Shown here: positions 52,368 to 61,730 of the stretch, one piece after another
Position numbering within the stretch: position 1 is the stretch's first letter
How the letters are laid out: each line of letters opens with the position of its first letter
Source: Acidobacteriota bacterium
Lineage (GTDB): Bacteria > Acidobacteriota > Blastocatellia > Pyrinomonadales > Pyrinomonadaceae
Direction: 5' to 3'
DNA length: 64,000 nucleotides
Assembly: GCA_019239425.1 (NCBI GenBank)
Contig: JAFAZX010000024.1
Coordinates: 1 to 64,000 of the forward strand
Made by a program: the position numbers and the translations under genes
Notes under the pieces: generated by a model
Databases searched by the model: none
Seen by the model: the letters and a program-made list of their open reading frames with translations, nothing else
Told to the model about the DNA's origin: nothing

Positions 52368-55151
52368 TCACCCCGTGTTCCGCAGACCCGCCGAGATGCC
52401 GTTGATGGTGGCGGCGAGGGCGTAGTCGAGTTCCTCGGACTCCTGGCCCGCGCGCTTGCGTCGGAGGAGCTCGATCTGGACGAGACTCATCGGGTCGACG
52501 TACGGGTTGCGCAGGGCGATGGAGCGCGCGAGGACGGGGTTGCGCTCCAAGAGACGCGCCTGGCCGCTCACGCGCAGGATGACGCGGCGCGTCCGCTCGA
52601 ACTCCTCCTCGATCATCCCGAAGACGCGCGCGCGCAACTCTCCGTCCCCAACCAGCCCCGCGTACCTGCGCGCGATGGAGAGGTCGGCCTTCGCCATCCC
52701 CGTCTCCACGTCGCCCAAGAGGTTCGAGAAGACCGGCACGCGCATCATCTCCTGCAACAACTCCGCCCCGCCCTCGCGCTCCTCCAGAAATCTCTCCAGC
52801 GCGTGCCCGACGCCGAACCACGCGGGCAAAACGTGCCGGCTCTGCATCCAGCCGAAGACCCACGGTATCGCGCGCAGGTCGGCCAGGCCCTTCGTCTGCG
52901 AAGAGCGCCGCGCGGGACGCGAGCCGATCTTCGCCAGATCGAATTCGAGGACGGGCGTCGCCTCTTCGAAGTAAGGCACCACGTCCGGGTTCTCCGCGAC
53001 GCGCTCGCGGTAGAACTCGAAGGCCACCTGCGACATCCACCCGAGCGCCTCCTCCCACTCCGCGCGCCACTCCGCGCCGCCGGGCCGCGCCAAAGCTTCG
53101 AGCGCGGCCGCGACCATCAGCTCCAGATTCCGCTCGGCCAGCACCGGCTCGGCGTACTTCCAGTTTAAGACCTCGCCCTGCTCCGTTATCTTCAGAGAGC
53201 CTTCGAACGCGCCGGCCGGCTGCGCGACGATTGAGTGGTGCGTCGGCCCGCCGCCGCGGCCCACCGTGCCGCCGCGCCCGTGGAAGAGTTGCAGCGAGAC
53301 GCCGCACTCGCGCGCGACCTCGTGCAGGGCGCGGTGCGCTTTGAAAAGCTCCCAGGTGCTCGTCAACATCCCGCCGTCCTTGTTCGAGTCCGAGTAGCCG
53401 AGCATCACCTCCTGCCTGCGGCCCCACGAATCGAGGTACGGCGCGTACTCTGCGGAAGTCCACAGCGCGCGGCACACGCCCGGACAGTTGCGCAGGTCTT
53501 CGATGGACTCGAAGAGCGGGACGGGCATCAGGCCCGGGTCGTCACGCTCCTTCTCGGCCGCGACGCGCACGCCGCAAGACTCGGCGAGCCAGACGAGCCG
53601 CAGCACGTCGCCCACGCCGCGCGCGCCGCTGATGACGTGGCTGCGGATGGACTCCGGCGGGAACTCGCGCTTGAGCGCGGCGACCGCGCGCAGAGCTTCG
53701 AGCGTCGCCTCCGTCTCCGGCGAAGGGGCTTCGGGGAGTTGCGGCACGTCCTCATTTCCGACCGCGTCACCCTCGTCGATAATCGAAGCGCCGCGCGCGA
53801 GTTCCTCTGCCGCCTTCGCGTGGATGCGCGCGTGCTGGCGCGCGTCGAGCGTGTGCAGATGAAAGCCGAACGTCTCGACCTGACGCGCGAGCGGGTCGAC
53901 CAACTGCCGCGCGAGCCTGAGCGCCCCGCCCTCCGCCAGGCTCTCCCGCAGCAGGCGCAAGTCTGCCGTGAACGCGGCCGCGTCCTCGTACCCTTCGGCC
54001 GCAGACCCGCGCGTGGCCGAGAGCCTGCGCAGGACGAGCGAGAGGAAGCGGCGGTAGACCTCCTCCGGCGCGTGCGGCGCGAACGGGCGCGACGCCGCGG
54101 CCGGAAGCCTCCGCTCGTACTCTTCGAGTGCCTTCACCAGATCGGAAGAGGCGGGCGACTGCTTGGTCGAGCTGCTCAGGCGCTCGTGCAGCTCGTCCAC
54201 GGAGGCGATGTAGAAGTCGAGCACCGTCTCGCGCGCCATGCGCAGCGCGTCGCGCGTGCAGCCCGGCGTCACGAAAGGGTTGCCGTCGCGGTCGCCCCCG
54301 ATCCAGGAGCCGAAGCGGAGCACGCGCGGCAGCTCCCTCGCCTCAAGCTCGCGCCCGTAGGTCGCGCGGAAGGCGTCGGCCATCTCTTCATAAACTTCGG
54401 GCACCGTCTCGACGAGCGCGGCCGGGTAGTAGTCGAGCCCCATCTTGATCTCGTCGCGCACGGTCGGCTGGCGGCGCCGCACCTCGTCGGTCTGCCAGAG
54501 CGCGGTGATCTCGGCCATGATGCGCTCGGCCGCCTCGCGCGCGCGCCGGTCGGGGAGCGGCAAACTGTCGAGACGCTCAAGCTCGGCCGCGATGCGCGCG
54601 CGCTTGAAGAGGACTGTGCGGCGCGCGACCTCCGTCGGGTGCGCGGTGAAGACCGGCACGACCTCGACGCGCGACAAAAGCTCGATTGCCTCCTCGGCGG
54701 ACGCGCCCGCTTCGCGCACGCGCCGGAGCGTGCCGAGGAACGTGCCCGCCTGCGGCGGCGCGCCCGAGACCTCCGCGGCGCGGCGGCGTCGCTTGCGGTG
54801 GTTCGTCTCGGCGAGGTTGGTCAGCTCGAAGTAGATGGCGAACGCCTTCGTCAGCTGGTACGCCTCTTCGATTGAGGCCCGGCCGACGACCGACTCGGCG
54901 CGCGTCATCAACTCCTTGCGCCGGGCCTTGTCGGACGACTCGCGCCGCCCGGACGTCAGGCTGCGCAACTCCTCGACCGTGTCGAAGAGCGCCGCGCCCG
55001 CCTGCTCCCTCAGGACAGCGCCGAGCAGTCGCCCGAGCGAGCGCACGTCGCGCCTGAGCGGCGACTCCTTCGCCGAACCCTCGCGCGCCGTCAGCTCCTC
55101 CAGACGCCCGCGCTGGTCGTCCACCTCCCACAAACGCTCGCTCTCCTCCAT
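52368..55151 (-). CDS. ppc: Phosphoenolpyruvate carboxylase
   Basis: 927 residues from the ATG at 55151 (AAGGAAG upstream); an in-frame extension to 55259 passes through a terminator. The catalytic signatures are complete: VFTAHPTE (H171), GYSDSNKDGG, LFHGRGGTVGRGGGP, and a C-terminal NTG that matches the conserved QNTG end. The enzyme carboxylates PEP to oxaloacetate with bicarbonate, an anaplerotic reaction. The length is close to the usual 870-970. It is monocistronic, with a terminator between it and the DUF4097 gene upstream. Confidence 0.96.
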   Translation of the reverse strand: MEESERLWEVDDQRGRLEELTAREGSAKESPLRRDVRSLGRLLGAVLREQAGAALFDTVEELRSLTSGRRESSDKARRKELMTRAESVVGRASIEEAYQLTKAFAIYFELTNLAETNHRKRRRRAAEVSGAPPQAGTFLGTLRRVREAGASAEEAIELLSRVEVVPVFTAHPTEVARRTVLFKRARIAAELERLDSLPLPDRRAREAAERIMAEITALWQTDEVRRRQPTVRDEIKMGLDYYPAALVETVPEVYEEMADAFRATYGRELEARELPRVLRFGSWIGGDRDGNPFVTPGCTRDALRMARETVLDFYIASVDELHERLSSSTKQSPASSDLVKALEEYERRLPAAASRPFAPHAPEEVYRRFLSLVLRRLSATRGSAAEGYEDAAAFTADLRLLRESLAEGGALRLARQLVDPLARQVETFGFHLHTLDARQHARIHAKAAEELARGASIIDEGDAVGNEDVPQLPEAPSPETEATLEALRAVAALKREFPPESIRSHVISGARGVGDVLRLVWLAESCGVRVAAEKERDDPGLMPVPLFESIEDLRNCPGVCRALWTSAEYAPYLDSWGRRQEVMLGYSDSNKDGGMLTSTWELFKAHRALHEVARECGVSLQLFHGRGGTVGRGGGPTHHSIVAQPAGAFEGSLKITEQGEVLNWKYAEPVLAERNLELMVAAALEALARPGGAEWRAEWEEALGWMSQVAFEFYRERVAENPDVVPYFEEATPVLEFDLAKIGSRPARRSSQTKGLADLRAIPWVFGWMQSRHVLPAWFGVGHALERFLEEREGGAELLQEMMRVPVFSNLLGDVETGMAKADLSIARRYAGLVGDGELRARVFGMIEEEFERTRRVILRVSGQARLLERNPVLARSIALRNPYVDPMSLVQIELLRRKRAGQESEELDYALAATINGISAGLRNTG

Positions 55152-55210
55152 GCCGCTTCCTTCCAGATAAGGATTTGAGACTGCTGTTTTATCCCTCAAC
55201 GCACATAAAA

Positions 55211-55251
55211 GACAACGTCCCGCGTCGAACATCTCGGCGCGGGACGTTGTC
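55211..55251 (-). terminator. Rho-independent terminator of the DUF4097 gene
   Basis: 14-bp stem, GACAACGTCCCGCG and its complement, with a 13-nt loop. On the minus strand it is followed by TTTTATG. It lies between the DUF4097 stop (55291) and the PEP carboxylase start (55151), both on the minus strand, so it separates their transcription. Confidence 0.85.
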
Positions 55252-55290
55252 TTGGACAAGCCTTTCGGGTCAGGCTGCGGTCAGGGATAT

Positions 55291-56214
55291 TTATCTGACG
55301 GGCGGCGCGGGGGGCGCGGGCGGTGCGGGCGGCGCGGGCGGAGGCGGCGGCAGCTCGTCTGCCTCGTCGCTCTCGTCGTCAGACGTGGAGGCGGTCGTCG
55401 CGGCGGCCGTCGCGGGGCCGGCGTCGGACTCGAAGCGCACGTTGCCGTTGACGTGGTCAACCCGGACGGGCGAGCCGCCCGAGCCGAGGCGCGCGCGCGT
55501 GTAGGAACGGTTCATGCGCTCCTGCATCGTGACGTTGGGGACGTTGAGCGAGAACCCGCCGTTCTGGTGCTCCGACTCCACGTCCGCGTTGACGAGTTGG
55601 GTGAAGCGAATCTCGACGTTGCCGTTGACGTGCTCGACCTCCATCCCCTCTTCGCCGAGCCGCGTCACGCCGAGCTTCACGCCGCCGTTGACGTGGCTGA
55701 CCTGCGCGCGGCCCGCGGCGCCCGCGACCTCGACGCGGCCGTTCACGTGCGAGACCTCGACCATGCCGTCGATGTCGCCGACGTTGACCGAGCCGTTGAC
55801 GTGCTCGGCCGCGAGTTCGACGCGACGCGGCAGCACGAGCGTCACCTCCTGACGCACCTCGCCGCCGCCGTTCCAGATGCGGTGCCAGAGGCCGGGCACG
55901 CCGTTGCGCTCGCCGTGTACGACGAGCGACGCAGGCGACGCGGCCACCGTCACGCGCCTGTACTCGAGGTCTTCTGCGGAGGAGCCGGTGCGGACGATGT
56001 GAACCTCGGCCGTGTCTGTGTCGGCCGTCTTCACCTCGACGGAGCCGTTGATGAAGCCGACCTCGACGCGCGCGCCGGCTTCGAGCTTGAAGGTCTGCCG
56101 CGTCTCCTCGCGCCGCGCCCCGTTCGCGTTACCGCCCACGGCCCTGTTCACCCAACGCCCGGCGAACGCCGCGGCGGCCACGAGTACGACGACGACAAAG
56201 ATTCTGCCTTTCAT
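55291..56214 (-). CDS. DUF4097 beta-helix-like exported protein
   Basis: 307 residues from the ATG at 56214 (GAGGGC upstream); codons further upstream are non-coding. The N-terminal segment VVVVLVAAAAFAGRWVNRAVG is a signal anchor. The body has repeats characteristic of DUF4097, ExxNGxxxVxxxDGxVxVxHVNGxVxV, a right-handed beta-helix-like arrangement often found in adhesin or bactofilin-like contexts. A Pro/Ala-rich tail ends it (PPPPPAPPAPPAP). Unknown function, probably periplasmic or membrane-anchored. It lies on the same strand as psuG upstream, with a heptamer locus between. Confidence 0.85.
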   Translation of the reverse strand: MKGRIFVVVVLVAAAAFAGRWVNRAVGGNANGARREETRQTFKLEAGARVEVGFINGSVEVKTADTDTAEVHIVRTGSSAEDLEYRRVTVAASPASLVVHGERNGVPGLWHRIWNGGGEVRQEVTLVLPRRVELAAEHVNGSVNVGDIDGMVEVSHVNGRVEVAGAAGRAQVSHVNGGVKLGVTRLGEEGMEVEHVNGNVEIRFTQLVNADVESEHQNGGFSLNVPNVTMQERMNRSYTRARLGSGGSPVRVDHVNGNVRFESDAGPATAAATTASTSDDESDEADELPPPPPAPPAPPAPPAPPVR

Positions 56215-56300
56215 TAAACGCCCTCTTTTGATGATTTCTGAAACTCCCGCCGGAATCCAGCACTGAGAACGACGAGGCCCGCGCGGAAGTTCACAGGAAA

Positions 56301-56344
56301 TTGGGTGTTGGGTAAAAACAGATGTCTTCACCAGCACCCAGAAC

Positions 56345-56360
<16 letters not shown>
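56301..56360. repeat. GTGTTGG heptamer palindrome at the psuG stop
   Basis: TTGGGTGTTGGGT (56301-56313) and its inverse with extra units (CCAGCACCCAGAACC..., 56331-56360). The psuG stop (56345-56347) lies in the right arm, and its last residues G-S-G-F are encoded by it. The arms are unequal. Confidence 0.8.
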
Positions 56361-57259
<899 letters not shown>

Positions 57260-57314
57260 CGGATAAGATTGCAGATTACATCATCTGCAACTTGGGTGCA
57301 TACCGGACGAGAGT

Positions 57315-57390
57315 TTTCACCACAGAGGCACAGAGGCACAGCTTGGAGTTCATGGCTCAACAAGCTGTGCCTCTGTGCCTCTGTGGTGAA
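57315..57390. repeat. CACAGAGG octamer hairpin 3' of the DUF11 gene
   Basis: Left arm 57315-57343 and right arm 57362-57390 are perfect inverted repeats over 29 bp (CACAGAGG units), with an 18-nt loop. It begins 12 nt past the DUF11 gene's stop on the minus strand and 56 nt before the psuG start. Confidence 0.9.
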
Positions 57391-57401
57391 CTGTCTTTAC
57401 G

Positions 57402-60400
57402 CTAACGTATCCGGACGGAGAACGAGACGCTGCCGGCGTTGTTGGGAGAGGTCTGCGAGAGGCTGCCGCCGAACGTCCAGCGGACGTGCGTGACGTTGCG
57501 GTCGTAGCCGGCGGGCGCGCCGCCCCCGCCGGAGACGGGCGTGTAGGTCCACGTCAAGCCGCTGTCGTTCGAGTAGGCGACGGCGACCGTCAGCCCAGTC
57601 GTGCCGAGGCTGTTGACGACCGAGCCGACCTTGAAGTCGGTGTAGTCGTTAAGCTTGAGGGTGGTGGCCGGGTTGGGGTCGGTCAGGACGAAGGCCGAGG
57701 CGGGCGCGCCGCCGCCGTTCTGGAAGGCGACGGTGTAGGTGATGACCGTGCCCGGCACCTGCGTGCCCGAGGGCGTGACCGACTTCGTCAGCGTGATGTT
57801 GGGCGGGGCGGCGGCACCCAACGAAGCGGTGGCGCGGTCGTCCTCGGCGGGGTTGTTGTTGCCGGGCGTCGAGTCGGGGTCGGGCTGGTCTGAGGCGGTG
57901 ACCTCGGCGATGTTGGTGATCGTGCCCGTGCCGGTGACGAGCGCGACGATTTGGAGCGTGGCCGACGCGCCGCTCGTGACGCTCGGGAGCGACCAGACGC
58001 CCGTGCCGCTCGCGTAAGTGCCCGAGTTCGGCGTCGCGGAGACGAAGGTCAGGCCCGCGGGCAGGAGGTCTGTGACGGCGACGTTCGTCGCGTTGCTCGG
58101 CCCCGCGTTGATGAGCGTGAGCGTGAAGGTGACGTTCTGCCCCTGAATCGGGTTCGGGTTGTTGACCGTTTTCGAAAGGCTCAGGTCGGAGCTGGAGACG
58201 ATGGTCGTCGGGTCGCTCGCAGAGTCGTTGGCGGTGTTCGTCTGCCCGCCGCCCGAGACGTTCGCGGTGTTCGTCAGGCTCGAAGCGGCGTTCTGCAGGA
58301 CGCCGACCGTCAGAGTGATTGCGGGGTAGCTCGCGCCGGCCGCGAGCGCGGACGCGCGCGTGCAGGTCACGACCTGCCCCGCCGCCCCGCACGTCCACCC
58401 GGTGCCCGTCGCCACGACGTAGGAGAAGCCTGCCGGCAAAGTGTCCGAGACGGTGACGGTGCCGCTCGTCGCGGCGCCGCCCGCGTTCGTGACCGTGAGG
58501 CTGTAGCTGCCGGACGAGCCGCGCGTGAAGTTGCCGCTGTGCGTCTTGGCAATCGTCAGGTCGGCGACGCCGTTAATCGTCGTCGGGTCGCTCGCAGAGT
58601 CGTTCGAGGTGTTCGTCTGGCCGCCGCCCGAGGCGGACGCGGTGTTCGTCACGCTCGCGGCCGCGGTCGTCGAGACGTTGACGGTCACGGTGATGGCGGG
58701 GTAGCTCGCGCCCGCCGCGAGAGCAGTCGAGCGCGTACAGGTCACCGTCTGGCCCGCCGCGCCGCACGCCCAGCCCGTCCCGGTCGCGGAGACGTAGCTC
58801 AGCCCGGCCGGCAAGGTGTCGGTAACTGTGACCGTCCCGCTCGTCGCCGCCCCGCCCACGTTCGAGACGGTCAGCGTGTAGGTCGCCCCGCTCTGCCCCT
58901 GCGAGAAGTTGCCCGTGTGGCTCTTCGCAATTGTCACGTCCGCAACGCCGTTGACGGTGGTCGGGTCGCTTGAGCTGTCATTCCCAGTGTTCGTCTGTCC
59001 GCCGCCCGAGACGTTCGCGGTGTTGGTCAAATTCAACGCCGCGTTCGAGGCCACGCCCACCGTCAAAGTAATCGCGGGGTAGCTCGCACCCGCGGCCAGC
59101 GCGTCCGCGCGCGTGCAGGTGACCGTCTGACCCGACGCGCTGCAAGACCAGCCCGTCCCCGTCGCCGAGACATAAGACAGCCCTGCGGGGAGCGTGTCGG
59201 AGACAGTCACCGTGCCGCTCGTCGCGGCGCCGCCCGCGTTGCTGACTGTGAGTGCGTAGCTTCCGTTCTGCCCCTGCGTGAAGTTGCCGCTGTGGGTTTT
59301 AGCAATCGTCAGGTCGGCGACGCCGTTCACCGTCGTCGGGTCGCTCGCGGAGTCGTTGGCGGTGTAGGTCTGGCCGCCGCCGGAGACCGTGGCCGTGTTC
59401 GTCAGGCTCAAAGCGGAGTTCGGGGCGACGCTCACCGTCAGAGTGATGGCCGGATAACTTGAGCCGGCGGCGAGCGCGTCGGAGCGCGTGCAGGTCACCG
59501 TCCCGCTGGAGTTCGAGCAAGTCCAGCCCGTCCCCGTCGCCGAGACGAAGGTGAGTCCCGCGGGCAGCGTGTCGCTGACGGTGACCGTGCCCGACGTGGC
59601 CGCGCCGCCTGCGTTGCTGACCGTGATGCTGTAAGAACCGTTCTGGCCTTGTGTGAAGTTGCCGCTGTGCGTCTTGGCAATCGTGAGGTCGGCGACGCCG
59701 TTGACGGTCGTCGGGTCGCTCGCGCTGTTGTTGCCGGTGTTGCTGTCGTTGCCGCCCGACACGCTGGCCGTGTTCGTCAGGCTCAAAGCGGAGTTCGGGG
59801 CGACCGCGACGGGGACGCTGATGTTGGGGTAGCTCGCGCCGCCGTTCAGGGCGTCCGCGCGCGTGCAGGTGACGGTCTGGCCCGCGGTGTTGCAAGTCCA
59901 GCCCGTGCCCGTCGCCGCGCCCGGCGTGAGCCCCGCGGGCAGCGTGTCCGTGACCGTGACGGTGCCGCTCGAAGCGACGCCGCCCGAGTTCGTGACGGTG
60001 ATGGTGTAAGTCCCGTTCTGCCCCTGCGTGAAGTTGCCCGCGTGGCTCTTCGCAATCGTGAGGTCGGTCGGCACCGTGACGCTGCTCGTCACGCTGCTGC
60101 TGTTGTTCGAGGAGTCCTGGTCGAAGGTCACGCTCGACGCGACCGAGGCGGTGTTGGTGACGCTCGGCGCGGCGGCGGCGCCGACGGCGACGGTGAGCGT
60201 GATGGCGGGCAACGTCGTCCCCGTCGTCACAGGCCCCGAGCGCGTGCAGGTCACCGTCCCGCTGGAGTTCGAGCAAGTCCAGCCCGTGCCCGTCGCCGAG
60301 ACGAAGGTGAGTCCCGCGGGCAGGACGTCCGTGACCGTGATGGTGCCGGCGGCGGACTGCGGCCCGTTGTTGACGGCGGTGAGCGTGTAGCTGGCGTTGG

Positions 60401-61640
60401 TGCCGGCGGTGAGGTTCGCCGGGCCGGTCTTCGAGATCGAGAGGTCGGCGGCGGCGACGACCGTGTCGGTGTCGGTCGCGCTGTTGTTGGAAGTGTTCGA
60501 CTCGGTGATCCAACTGGCGTCGAGGCTCGCGGTGGCGGTGTTGGCGATGGTGCCGGTCGAGACGTTGACCGTCCCCGTGACGGTGTAGGTGGCCGTGCCC
60601 GAGGCGGCGAGCGTGGCGCCGGTGCTGATGGCGTTGCCGCTCCCCGAAGCCGTGTCGCAGGTGGAGCCGGCGGAGGCCACGCACGTCCAAGTGACGCCCG
60701 TGAGCGAGGCCGGCACCGTGTCTACGAGGTTGGCGGCGACGGTGTACGTGCCGTTGTTCTGGAGGACGACGGTGTAGCTGACGGACAGGCCCTGGTAGAC
60801 GTTCGTCAGGCCGTCGGTCTTCGTCACCGAGGCGTCCGGCGCCGAGACGACGATGGTCGAGAGGTCGCCCGTCGCCGTCGTGCCGCCGCTCAGGGTGCTG
60901 ACGAGCGTGGCCGCAAGAGAGGGCAGCGTGACGGCGTACATGTTGGCCCCGCCGGTCGAGGTCGTGATGAGGATGCGTGTGCCGTCAACGCCGAGGCCGA
61001 TGGTGCCGGGCGTGGCGCCGCCGGGGAAGGTGACGGTGCCGATGTTCGTCGCCGCGCCTCCCGCCACGGTGGCCGAGAGAAGCTGCCGGTTCTGGTTGAT
61101 GATGTAGAGCGTGTTGCCCGAGAAGGCCATGTCGCCGCCGTTGCCGGTGCCCGTGATGGTGGCTACGGCCGTGGCCCGGCCCGTCGTCTGGCTGACGGTG
61201 TAGAGCGTGTCGTTGTCGGCGCCGCCGCCGCCCGACATGTAGTAGAGCGTGCCCGCCTGGTTGAAGGCCATGCGGAAGCCGCTGAGGACGTTGCCGCCCG
61301 ATGTCGAGGGGCCGATGTTGCCGAGCAGCACGGGCGCAACCGTGGGCGTGTAGGGGTTGAAGCGGTAGACCGCGCCGTTCTGCCCCGACGCGTCGTTGAT
61401 GACGTAGAAGAGCATCCCGTCCGTCGGCCGCTGCGCGAGCGTCGCGGCGTTGCCGCCGGGGTAGCCCGTGTAGACGAGCGTCTCGGCACCCGTCGAAGGG
61501 TTGATGTACCAGATGTTGTTGCTGCCGGCGGTGGCGTTGCCGCGGATGCTGTAGATGGAGGTCGTCTGCGCCGCGGCCCTTGGGGCAAGCGCCGCGAGCG
61601 CCAGGAGCGCGAAGGCCATAAAGAGCAGGCGCGCGCTCAT
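57402..61640 (-). CDS. Large exported protein with eight or nine tandem DUF11 repeats
   Basis: 1412 residues from the ATG at 61640; a frame to 61709 adds 23 residues without signal-peptide character. The signal peptide (LLFMAFALLALAALAPRAAAQ) is followed by a ~240-residue beta-propeller-like region (YSIRGNATAGSNNIWYINPSTG..., TLYYMSGGGG...). DUF11/CARDB-like modules of ~125 residues follow, each starting ADLTIAKTHSGNFTQGQ. Units 3-7 are nearly the same, with recurring DTLPAGLxxVSATGTGWxC. The DNA encoding them is also tandemly repeated. No sorting tail or anchor is seen. Likely a surface-exposed adhesin-like protein secreted by an outer-membrane route. The gene upstream (61731 onwards) encodes a barrel protein and may be its export or anchoring partner. 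Confidence 0.9.
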   Translation of the reverse strand: MSARLLFMAFALLALAALAPRAAAQTTSIYSIRGNATAGSNNIWYINPSTGAETLVYTGYPGGNAATLAQRPTDGMLFYVINDASGQNGAVYRFNPYTPTVAPVLLGNIGPSTSGGNVLSGFRMAFNQAGTLYYMSGGGGADNDTLYTVSQTTGRATAVATITGTGNGGDMAFSGNTLYIINQNRQLLSATVAGGAATNIGTVTFPGGATPGTIGLGVDGTRILITTSTGGANMYAVTLPSLAATLVSTLSGGTTATGDLSTIVVSAPDASVTKTDGLTNVYQGLSVSYTVVLQNNGTYTVAANLVDTVPASLTGVTWTCVASAGSTCDTASGSGNAISTGATLAASGTATYTVTGTVNVSTGTIANTATASLDASWITESNTSNNSATDTDTVVAAADLSISKTGPANLTAGTNASYTLTAVNNGPQSAAGTITVTDVLPAGLTFVSATGTGWTCSNSSGTVTCTRSGPVTTGTTLPAITLTVAVGAAAAPSVTNTASVASSVTFDQDSSNNSSSVTSSVTVPTDLTIAKSHAGNFTQGQNGTYTITVTNSGGVASSGTVTVTDTLPAGLTPGAATGTGWTCNTAGQTVTCTRADALNGGASYPNISVPVAVAPNSALSLTNTASVSGGNDSNTGNNSASDPTTVNGVADLTIAKTHSGNFTQGQNGSYSITVSNAGGAATSGTVTVSDTLPAGLTFVSATGTGWTCSNSSGTVTCTRSDALAAGSSYPAITLTVSVAPNSALSLTNTATVSGGGQTYTANDSASDPTTVNGVADLTIAKTHSGNFTQGQNGSYALTVSNAGGAATSGTVTVSDTLPAGLSYVSATGTGWSCSASGQTVTCTRADALAAGASYPAITLTVGVASNAALNLTNTANVSGGGQTNTGNDSSSDPTTVNGVADVTIAKSHTGNFSQGQSGATYTLTVSNVGGAATSGTVTVTDTLPAGLSYVSATGTGWACGAAGQTVTCTRSTALAAGASYPAITVTVNVSTTAAASVTNTASASGGGQTNTSNDSASDPTTINGVADLTIAKTHSGNFTRGSSGSYSLTVTNAGGAATSGTVTVSDTLPAGFSYVVATGTGWTCGAAGQVVTCTRASALAAGASYPAITLTVGVLQNAASSLTNTANVSGGGQTNTANDSASDPTTIVSSSDLSLSKTVNNPNPIQGQNVTFTLTLINAGPSNATNVAVTDLLPAGLTFVSATPNSGTYASGTGVWSLPSVTSGASATLQIVALVTGTGTITNIAEVTASDQPDPDSTPGNNNPAEDDRATASLGAAAPPNITLTKSVTPSGTQVPGTVITYTVAFQNGGGAPASAFVLTDPNPATTLKLNDYTDFKVGSVVNSLGTTGLTVAVAYSNDSGLTWTYTPVSGGGGAPAGYDRNVTHVRWTFGGSLSQTSPNNAGSVSFSVRIR
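58200..60060. repeat. Tandem ~370-bp DNA repeats within the DUF11 gene
   Basis: Units encoding ADLTIAKTHSGNFTQGQ, DTLPAGL and SASDPTTVNGV recur about every 365-375 bp and include long identical stretches. Expect recombination-driven copy-number change. Confidence 0.75.
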
Positions 61641-61730
61641 GCTCTCGGCCGCGCCGCTTATGCGTCGCGCCGCGCACGGGAGCCTCACGTTAGCCGGCCG
61701 GTTAGTCATAAGAGAGAGTGGGGGCGTGGT